The notes below the pieces were generated by a model. That model was not told where the DNA came from. It saw only the letters and a list, made by a program, of their open reading frames with translations, and searched no databases. Positions 34,987-40,925 of a stretch of DNA of 64,000 nt are shown here, one piece after another. The number at the start of each line of letters is the position of its first letter. The stretch's first letter is position 1. This stretch comes from Bacteroidota bacterium. GTDB lineage: Bacteria > Bacteroidota > Bacteroidia > NS11-12g > UBA9320. Both the position numbers and the translations under genes were made by a program. The stretch is taken from positions 62,001 through 126,000 of the forward strand of contig WGNA01000003.1 in NCBI GenBank assembly GCA_016124755.1. The letters are read 5' to 3'.

Positions 34987-34994
34987 TAATTTCG
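34987..34994 (+). promoter_or_regulatory. -7 element of surE, 4 nt from the ATG
   Basis: TAATTTCG (one change from TAnnTTTG) ends 4 nt before the ATG at 34999, the same spacing as at SUI1, recN and the 28180 gene. Confidence 0.5.
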
Positions 34995-34998
34995 CAGC

Positions 34999-35784
34999 AT
35001 GGAAGATAAAAAACCACTCATTCTGGTGAGCAACGACGACGGCATTACCGCTCCGGGAATACGGGCATTGGTTGAAGCCATGAGCGAATTCGGTGAAGTC
35101 GTTGTGGTTGCACCCGATAGTCCGCAATCCGGTATGGGACACGCCATCACGATTTCGGAACCGCTGAGAATGGATCATACCGATTATTTCGGTCCGCACA
35201 TTCGGGCCTATCAATGCTCCGGCACACCGGCCGATTGTGTGAAACTCGCATTAGATAAAGTACTCGATCGCCGTCCGGATCTTTTGGTTTCCGGAATTAA
35301 CCACGGTTCCAATTCTTCTATCAATGTTATTTACTCGGGAACAATGTCGGCTGCCGTTGAAGGTGCCATCGACGGTTTGCAGGCCATCGGATTTTCATTG
35401 CTCGATTATTCCATGGATGCAGATTTTACCGCCGCCAAATACGTTGTTCGACATGTGGTTGGAAAAGTTTTAGAACACAAGCTCCCGCCGGAAACCTTGT
35501 TGAACGTGAACATCCCGAAAACATCAAAAGAAGATTTAAAAGGAATAAAAGTCTGCCGGCAGGCGAGAGCTAAATGGGTGGAAGAATTTGATGAGCGAAC
35601 CGATCCGTATCAACGTAAATATTACTGGTTAACCGGCAAGTTCGTAGATTTGGATCACGGTCAGGATACCGACGAATGGGCGTTGAAAAACGGTTATGCT
35701 TCCGTGGTTCCGGTTCAATTTGATTTAACCGCGCACCATGCCATCGGAATCCTGAATAACTGGGAATTGAATGAAGAAAATTGA
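34999..35784 (+). CDS. surE: 5'/3'-nucleotidase SurE
   Basis: Metal-dependent phosphatase that removes phosphate from nucleoside monophosphates and short polyphosphates. 261 residues. Metal-binding ILVSNDDGITAPGIRAL at the N-terminus, VVAPDSPQSGMGHAIT, CSGTPADCVKLAL, VSGINHGSNSSINVIYSGT with the catalytic Asn/Ser, and LLNVNIP. Cytosolic. It starts a four-gene string: the next ATG lies 14 nt inside its end. Confidence 0.96.
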   Translation: MEDKKPLILVSNDDGITAPGIRALVEAMSEFGEVVVVAPDSPQSGMGHAITISEPLRMDHTDYFGPHIRAYQCSGTPADCVKLALDKVLDRRPDLLVSGINHGSNSSINVIYSGTMSAAVEGAIDGLQAIGFSLLDYSMDADFTAAKYVVRHVVGKVLEHKLPPETLLNVNIPKTSKEDLKGIKVCRQARAKWVEEFDERTDPYQRKYYWLTGKFVDLDHGQDTDEWALKNGYASVVPVQFDLTAHHAIGILNNWELNEEN

Positions 35785-36058
35785 TAACACATGGTTTGGT
35801 TTACTAGCCGGCTTGATTGCTCCTTTTGCGGTTTTACTCATTATCTTTAAACTCGGTGGGTTTATGGAAGCAGATGAGGATGTTCAACTTCTCTGGCTGA
35901 ATATTAAAATGACAACCGTGCTTTTCAGACCATGTCTTCTTATTAATCTTGCCATATTCATGATCACGATAAACCGGAACTGGTTGAAATTCTCCAGAGG
36001 ACTTGTATTCGCAACAATGATTTATGCGGCAGTTGTGATTTATTACCACTTTCAATAA
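35771..36058 (+). CDS. Small membrane protein, function unknown
   Basis: 95 residues with three hydrophobic segments: TWFGLLAGLIAPFAVLLIIF, VLFRPCLLINLAIFMITI and LVFATMIYAAVVIYY. No recognised motif. The ATG overlaps the end of surE, and the stop is directly followed by the lpxB ATG (TAAATG), so it is translated with its neighbours. The position beside lpxB hints at an envelope role, an inference only. Confidence 0.72.
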   Translation: MKKIDNTWFGLLAGLIAPFAVLLIIFKLGGFMEADEDVQLLWLNIKMTTVLFRPCLLINLAIFMITINRNWLKFSRGLVFATMIYAAVVIYYHFQ

Positions 36059-37159
36059 ATGAAGTATTTCGTAATTGCCGGAGAAGCTTCCGGTGACCTG
36101 CACGGGAGCCGGTTAATACGGGCCATTAAAAAACTGGATGAAACTGCCGAATTCAGAGGAATGGGCGGTGATATGATGATTGAAGCCGGATTGGATCCGA
36201 TTGCTCACATCCGGGAATTCAGCATAATGGGTTTTGTGGAAGTGCTGTTGAAATTCGTGTCAATTCGGAAATTATTTAAAAGAACTGAGTCTGCAATTTC
36301 TGATTTCAAACCCGATAAAGTTATCCTGATCGACTATGGTGGATTTAACCTACGCATGGCGAAACGGGTGAAGAAAATGGGAATTCCCGTTCACTATTAC
36401 ATACTCCCGAAAGTATGGGCCTGGAATGAAGGACGCGTTAAAAAGATCCGGGACTTTGTTGATTTTGCTTATGTGATTTTTCCTTTTGAAGAAAAATGGT
36501 TTAAACAAAGAGGAGTAAATGCAATGTATGTCGGAAACCCGGTTGTAAGTACCATTGAGACTTACAGATCTGTTGCAGGCAAAACAGAACCGTCGGAAAA
36601 TCATATTGCCCTTTTGCCCGGAAGCCGGAAACAGGAAATCCAGCGCATTTTGCCCGTGATGTTATTGGTTGCAGAGCGGTTTACTAATTTCGAATTCACC
36701 ATTGCCATCCGCGAGAAATCAGAACTTATACCGGAGACATTGCCGTCAAATGTTCGGGTAGAAACCGGCAATACATATCATACTGTAATGACTTCGAGGC
36801 TTGCACTTGTAACATCCGGAACTGCCAATCTGGAAACTGCAATGCTGAATACACCACAAGTAGTTTTATATAAAGCGAGTCCTCTCTCTTACTGGATTGG
36901 GAAACGAGTGGTGAAAGTGAAATTTATTTCTCCGGTAAATCTCATATTGAATCGCGCCCTGATCACCGAACTGATTCAGACTGATTGCAATCTTATAAAT
37001 TTGGAGCGGGAAACGGAGCGTTTACTTGACGGGGAATCTGCGAATAATATCCGGGCGGGTTACGCAGAACTCACAGAGATGCTAACATCCAAAGATGCTG
37101 CAATGGAAACGGCATCTGCGATAACCGGCATCCACATTAAAACAGAAAAAAAAGAATGA
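36059..37159 (+). CDS. lpxB: Lipid-A-disaccharide synthase
   Basis: GT19 glycosyltransferase joining UDP-2,3-diacylglucosamine and lipid X to form the lipid A disaccharide at the inner face of the inner membrane. 366 residues, normal length. Signatures: IAGEASGDLHGSRLI, FRGMGGDMM, FSIMGFVEVL, YYILPKVWAWNEGRVKKI, FPFEEKWF, VGNPVV, LLPGSRKQEIQR, and TSGTANLETAML. Translationally adjacent to the preceding membrane protein and overlapping the lipoprotein gene by ATGA. Confidence 0.97.
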   Translation: MKYFVIAGEASGDLHGSRLIRAIKKLDETAEFRGMGGDMMIEAGLDPIAHIREFSIMGFVEVLLKFVSIRKLFKRTESAISDFKPDKVILIDYGGFNLRMAKRVKKMGIPVHYYILPKVWAWNEGRVKKIRDFVDFAYVIFPFEEKWFKQRGVNAMYVGNPVVSTIETYRSVAGKTEPSENHIALLPGSRKQEIQRILPVMLLVAERFTNFEFTIAIREKSELIPETLPSNVRVETGNTYHTVMTSRLALVTSGTANLETAMLNTPQVVLYKASPLSYWIGKRVVKVKFISPVNLILNRALITELIQTDCNLINLERETERLLDGESANNIRAGYAELTEMLTSKDAAMETASAITGIHIKTEKKE

Positions 37160-37659
37160 CAAAAAATATCCGAATTCAGTTGGCTTTGGTTTTAGTTTCG
37201 GCGTTTGCGCTTTATGCCTGTAAAGGAAGAAAGGCTGCCGTTAAGTCTGATGATAAGAAAGAAAATACTGTCAGTATTCAGATTCTATACACATCCAATC
37301 CATGTGGTGGTGCTCAACCTACTCCCGACATCGTGGAAGAAATGCAGCGTCCGAAACCCTACACTCAAAAGGAAATCTGGATTGCGCCTTTCATGAAGGA
37401 ATCGGAAGCAATAAAATATAAAACGGATAAAGAGGGAAAACTCAATATTGCCATTGATACGGGATTTTATCAGGTGTATGTGTACAATCCGGTTCCGTTG
37501 GTCGCAGTTTCCGATTCGGTGAAAAGAAGTGAAAAGGAAGATTGCGAGCGCATGTTCAAACTGGAGCAGAAAGCACCGTTGGGAATCTTAAAAAACACAC
37601 CACCGGCAGAAGTAATTCTCAATCTGATGTGTAATCCTTGTGAAGAACCCAAACCCTGA
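37156..37659 (+). CDS. Predicted lipoprotein, function unknown
   Basis: 167 residues. Signal sequence LALVLVSAFALYACKG with a lipobox ending in Cys at about residue 22. The mature part has paired Cys (NPCGG, then EDCERM, and MCNPCEE at the C-terminus) and no recognised domain. The ATG overlaps the lpxB stop (ATGA), so it is the last gene of the surE-lpxB string. Linked to lpxB, it may sit in the envelope; no function can be assigned. Confidence 0.78.
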   Translation: MTKNIRIQLALVLVSAFALYACKGRKAAVKSDDKKENTVSIQILYTSNPCGGAQPTPDIVEEMQRPKPYTQKEIWIAPFMKESEAIKYKTDKEGKLNIAIDTGFYQVYVYNPVPLVAVSDSVKRSEKEDCERMFKLEQKAPLGILKNTPPAEVILNLMCNPCEEPKP

Positions 37660-37747
37660 CGTAATTGGAGAATTGGGAAATTCGGGAATGGGAGAAGTAT
37701 TGTCGAAAGCCCCAAATGCTGTACTTTAAAACTAAAATGTACGCGGT

Positions 37748-37838
37748 GGCTTTGTCAGTATACTGACGAAAGCCAAGAATATTTAAGGAAAACTACAAGT
37801 ATTAACGTTTGGCTTTGTCAGCATAAATGGAGAGTTGT
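37748..37838 (+). repeat. REP/MITE-like palindromic repeat, copy B, with an extra half-unit
   Basis: GGCTTTGTCAG (37748-37758), TATA, CTGACGAAAGCC (37763-37774), a 36-nt spacer, then GGCTTTGTCAG (37811-37821). The part from 37761 to 37838 is the inverted counterpart of copy A at 33675-33752. The first two units form a hairpin by themselves. Confidence 0.78.
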
Positions 37839-37906
37839 AGAAAATTCCAGGTTAAGAATACCAATAAAATTCGCCTAATAGAAACCATTCTTCGTGATCA
37901 ATTAAA

Positions 37907-37941
37907 AGGGTCGACTGTGATCTAACAGTCTACCCTTTTTT
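37907..37941 (+). terminator. Terminator-type hairpin belonging to a repeated sequence
   Basis: GGGTCGACTG (37908-37917) pairs with CAGTCTACCC (37926-37935) with one mismatch, followed by six T. The surrounding 66 nt resemble 44393-44459, the terminator region of hppD. Confidence 0.8.
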
Positions 37942-38003
37942 ATGCAATTAGAAATCAGGAAAAGATTTAACAATGTGATAAAATAATTATTCGGTAATAT
38001 AGA

Positions 38004-38034
38004 TTTGTTTACCGGTACGTTATGCGTAACTTTA
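38004..38034 (+). promoter_or_regulatory. Promoter of cassette gene 1, split by the cassette boundary
   Basis: TTTG (38004-38007), 19-nt spacer, TAACTTTA (38027-38034, one change from TAnnTTTG). The -33 box lies before the GTT boundary at 38019, the -7 box inside the cassette. Transcription would start about 38039, so the ATG at 38046 is the start, not the ATG at 38022. Confidence 0.6.
38019..38028 (+). repeat. Cassette 5' boundary site (R'-like)
   Basis: GTTATGCGTA. Its exact reverse complement TACGCATAAC lies behind the stop codon of the gene it precedes (39409-39418), as in an integron cassette whose left end matches its own attC. Confidence 0.65.
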
Positions 38035-38045
38035 AAATAACATCA

Positions 38046-39401
38046 ATGAAGAGTAAAAATATTTTTCTAAGCGCTGCATTATGGTCAATAACTTTTATTT
38101 CTTATGGTCAAGATACTGCTATTTACAAACTGAGACTGAGTTTACCACTTTTTGATCTTCCCCAAACATACTCTTTGCCCCAAAAAATACCTAGCATGCA
38201 ACAGGCTTTTGAATTATCAAATGACTTCTACGAATTAAGTTTCTGGGGCATTGATGTTTTAGGAGACAGAATATTTATTCCCAAAAACAAAAATTACACA
38301 AAGGGCAAAAAAATCGGAAATGCCGTTTTTAAATACGGAGTTAGCTTAATCTTCTCTCAATATGGAAGTGAACTTCCTATTCCTTTAGGTGTATGGTCAC
38401 ATGAAGAATATCATAGGTCTGTATTAGGCACTGATAATATTTCATCCAAAAATGGCAATTGGATACTGAATAGATGGGAAGGAACTGTATATGGTATTTC
38501 CGATTCTACATTGTCGCTTCAAAAAAGTGAAAATATAAATAATCTTTTGTATTCGTATGTGGCGGGTGTTCAATACGAAATTGCTTTAAATCAAAAGACG
38601 ACTCTGAACGATTTTTATAAAAGTAGAACGTTAAATAAAAACGCTCTTCTTCTTTATAATGCCTATTATGTTTTTAACTATTTTAAATTCTCAGCTAGTG
38701 CAATTAGCGACTCTGTAAAAATTTTGGCACCACCACACGAAAGTAAAAACCCAATGGAAAGAGATTACGCTGGAGCCGATTTGACCGCATGGGTATATGA
38801 TATGTTCAACCCATCAGAGCCTTTTAGTTCAAGAGACTCATTTCCTGGAGGGAATGGCTTAAACCGAAGAATTGGATTTTCAGACCTCTCATCAGAAGAA
38901 CAATCATATTTAACAAAACAAAAGAATTTGTCCTTAATTAATTTCATTAATCCTGCAATTTTCTTTATTAATAGGATAAAATTAAATAACAATTTATCCT
39001 TCAATGTCATTACTCAATATGCTCCTACTCATTTTGGAAATGACGTTGCTGTTTTTATTCCATTGAAATACAAGCAGTTTGATTTATTACTAAATGTTCA
39101 TGATTATTCTAACAAGACAGCCGGAGGATTTGGTGTAGGCGTCGGATTATACAATTATATAATTTCAGATAAGTGGGAATCTGACTTAGCATTAAATTTT
39201 TGGAATCAACCGAAAGCGTTCTACGACAATACTAAAATTTTGGGCGGGCAACTTAACATTGCTACCAAATATTATTTCAAGAACAATTTTGCGGGTTTTA
39301 TTAGTCTTACAGGAAAGACAAAAGGGTGGACAATTTCTAATCCATATCTTGAAAGCAATCTTAGTGTTCAATTGGGACTAAATTATAATTTAAAGAATTG
39401 A
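38046..39401 (+). CDS. Exported protein with HExxH motif and beta-barrel-like C-terminus, cassette gene 1
   Basis: 451 residues from the ATG at 38046. Signal peptide SKNIFLSAALWSITFISYGQ. A possible zinc-binding HEEYH occurs in GVWSHEEYHRSVLG, about residue 115. The C-terminal 150 residues have alternating strands with Asn/Gly turns (FDLLLNVHDYSNKTAGGFGVG, ending SVQLGLNYNLKN), like an outer-membrane beta barrel. Family unknown. Codon use is clearly more AT-rich than in the neighbouring lpxB genes, suggesting transfer. It is flanked by complementary sites at 38019 and 39409. Confidence 0.78.
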   Translation: MKSKNIFLSAALWSITFISYGQDTAIYKLRLSLPLFDLPQTYSLPQKIPSMQQAFELSNDFYELSFWGIDVLGDRIFIPKNKNYTKGKKIGNAVFKYGVSLIFSQYGSELPIPLGVWSHEEYHRSVLGTDNISSKNGNWILNRWEGTVYGISDSTLSLQKSENINNLLYSYVAGVQYEIALNQKTTLNDFYKSRTLNKNALLLYNAYYVFNYFKFSASAISDSVKILAPPHESKNPMERDYAGADLTAWVYDMFNPSEPFSSRDSFPGGNGLNRRIGFSDLSSEEQSYLTKQKNLSLINFINPAIFFINRIKLNNNLSFNVITQYAPTHFGNDVAVFIPLKYKQFDLLLNVHDYSNKTAGGFGVGVGLYNYIISDKWESDLALNFWNQPKAFYDNTKILGGQLNIATKYYFKNNFAGFISLTGKTKGWTISNPYLESNLSVQLGLNYNLKN

Positions 39402-39408
39402 CGAGAGC

Positions 39409-39546
39409 TACGCATAACAGCACCTACCCAAAAGGCGGGTTTTCGTGTTCCAAAGACAGTTTTGTGGTTAATCAAACTTTAGTTTTTCAAATCAAGTTTT
39501 GTGGTGAAAGTCCTGCCCTTCGGTTAGCAGCAAAACGTTGTAGAGC
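39409..39546 (+). repeat. attC-like recombination site 1
   Basis: Begins TACGCATAAC (39409-39418, complementary to the start of cassette 1) and ends at GTTGTAGAGC (39537-39546, start of cassette 2). The about 130 nt between are non-coding with partial symmetry: AAACT-TT-AGTTT at the centre (39474-39485), TTTTGTGG on both sides, and similar arms GCACCTACCC and, on the other strand, GCTGCTAACC. Ends conform to AAC...GTT but not strictly to the classical RYYYAAC/GTTRRRY. Confidence 0.6.
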
Positions 39547-39555
39547 ACTTAAATA

Positions 39556-40155
39556 ATGGGACAAAGAACAGTTTTTTATCAATCCCGAACAGGTCAAAGT
39601 TTAAGTAAACACTTGCTTATGGACTACTCCAACTTTCGACAGTGGTTATTGTCTGAAAACAGAAACTCAATTCAAGAATTTAACGAGAGATTGATTTCCG
39701 ATAGGCTTGAACGATTTTTAAATGAAAATGACTCGCTTAGAAATTTTCAAATTGCCGGACAAGAGATTATTGACGAATTGACAACCATATTTCTATTGAC
39801 CTTTTGTGATTATGGACCAGGAAAGGACAAGTTTGAAATTGTTGGACCAATGATGGGAACCTTGAGATACGAAGAGTTTAAAAAGCAAATTTTGAAAACA
39901 AATGACTCAGAACTTAAGGCTATTTGCTCAACTCTCGACAATGGAAAATCATTAATGAATGATAACCCATTTATTACAAACCATGACGATAACATAGAAG
40001 GGTTTTGGACTGCAGACGAACAACGAAGATTGGAGCAAAAGCTCAAAAAAATGAAAAGCCTTTTTGACAAGACTGAAGGTGTTGAATATTTGATTTCTGT
40101 TCTTGAAGAAACAAAGGACAAAAATCAAGAATTGATAATAGATATTGAAAAATAA
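39556..40155 (+). CDS. Hypothetical protein, cassette gene 2
   Basis: 199 residues, predicted soluble and mostly helical. No signal peptide, no membrane segment and no recognised motif. The C-terminal third is charged and likely coiled coil (ADEQRRLEQKLKKMKSLFDK). The ATG is 19 nt after the boundary GTT at 39537, and no own promoter is visible, so it probably depends on the promoter before cassette 1. AT-rich like cassette gene 1. Its 3' flank GCTCTATAAC mirrors its 5' flank GTTGTAGAGC. Confidence 0.7.
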   Translation: MGQRTVFYQSRTGQSLSKHLLMDYSNFRQWLLSENRNSIQEFNERLISDRLERFLNENDSLRNFQIAGQEIIDELTTIFLLTFCDYGPGKDKFEIVGPMMGTLRYEEFKKQILKTNDSELKAICSTLDNGKSLMNDNPFITNHDDNIEGFWTADEQRRLEQKLKKMKSLFDKTEGVEYLISVLEETKDKNQELIIDIEK

Positions 40156-40160
40156 AAAAC

Positions 40161-40296
40161 GCTCTATAACAGCAAGGATAAAATATAGCGAGGTTCTGTG
40201 GTTCTCCGCAGTTCGCTTCCCGCAGCATCTTTTCTTTCCGGTGGAAAGAAAAGAACTCCGAACAGCCCTACATTTCATGCTTGAGAACCGTTGACT
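40161..40296 (+). repeat. attC-like recombination site 2
   Basis: Begins GCTCTATAAC (40161-40170), complementary at 9 of 10 positions to the start of cassette 2 (GTTGTAGAGC). A GTTGACT at 40290 marks a possible right end, about 129 nt on, the same span as site 1. A perfect 12-bp stem TCTTTTCTTTCC/GGAAAGAAAAGA (40228-40239 and 40243-40254) sits near its centre. Confidence 0.55.
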
Positions 40297-40421
40297 TAAT
40301 TTTAAATGATTCTACATCTAATCACACCAACCTCCGGATCACTTCAATTTTAGTAGTAATAGAACAAAATGAACTGTGCGAAGTGGATCTTAAAACATGA
40401 ATAAGATCGAGTGGGTGGGCT

Positions 40422-40546
40422 GTCGGAAAGGCGGGATAGCCCCAGTGGGAATTTGTCATTTGGTAGAAAATCGGAAAAGTGCTTGACACTTCTTTCCCCA
40501 GATTTTCAACAAATGATAAAGGGCGCTTGCCAGCTTTCTTTCCGAC
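40422..40546. repeat. Long imperfect hairpin of about 125 nt
   Basis: Outer arms GTCGGAAAG (40422-40430) and CTTTCCGAC (40538-40546); middle arms CATTTGGTAGAAAATC (40457-40472) and GATTTTCAACAAATG (40501-40515); tip AAGTG-CTTGA-CACTT (40477-40491). Confidence 0.8.
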
Positions 40547-40554
40547 TTGATTTT

Positions 40555-40591
40555 TTGCTTACTTTTTCATCAAGAAAAAAGTGAGAAGCAA
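40555..40591. repeat. Second stem-loop next to the long hairpin
   Basis: TTGCTTACTTTTT (40555-40567) is nearly complementary to AAAAAAGTGAGAAGCAA (40575-40591), with a CATCAAG loop. Not followed by a T-tract. Confidence 0.7.
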
Positions 40592-40925
40592 TGAGAATGT
40601 AAATCACTACCCAACCAATTTACAAACTTGGTGTATCCAAACAGAGAAGCATTTAATTTTAACCTTCGATACAGCCCTGAACATTTTACCAAAGCCGATC
40701 AGGTTTTGGGCACTTTCTAATCCTTTGGGCTTCGGGTATCTGCCAATTGATAAACAAAATGTACCGTTGGTGTTCTCCGCGCCAATCTTCGACCGGTATC
40801 CGGCTGGGAGTTCAGAACAGGTTGAAAGTGAAATATGTATATCTTACCTGCTAAAATCATAAGTAGTAGTCTTGTCATTTTTTATAAGAAAAATTTGTTA
40901 ATATTACTCCAAATAAAAACGGGAT

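Larger units (their letters stand above)
37660..38018. other. Non-coding region before the first cassette
   Basis: No gene. It contains REP-like repeat copy B (37748-37838), a terminator-type repeat (37907-37941) and the -33 half of the cassette promoter. The sequence is AT-rich and unlike the lpxB string before it. Confidence 0.65.
40297..40925. other. Non-coding region with stacked stem-loops
   Basis: No credible gene; the one open frame (40581-40862) has no coding character. It contains the long hairpin at 40422-40546 and a second at 40555-40591. The 5' region of the PKD gene occupies the end; TAGTCTTG at 40867 is only a weak promoter candidate. Confidence 0.65.

Noticed and set aside
34071-37659. 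The inverted repeats at 33.7 and 37.8 kb as ends of one large transposon
   Set aside because: The interval contains core genes (surE, lpxB) and no transposase, and the repeats are internally palindromic, so two independent small elements are more likely.
38022-38045. ATG at 38022 as the start of cassette gene 1
   Set aside because: It lies within the GTTATGCGTA boundary site and upstream of the predicted transcription start; the ATG at 38046 is followed directly by the signal peptide.
40581-40862. Open frame of 93 codons upstream of the fourth PKD gene
   Set aside because: No recognisable domain or signal peptide, no promoter or plausible start context, and it begins inside a stem-loop; it reads as random sequence in a gap.
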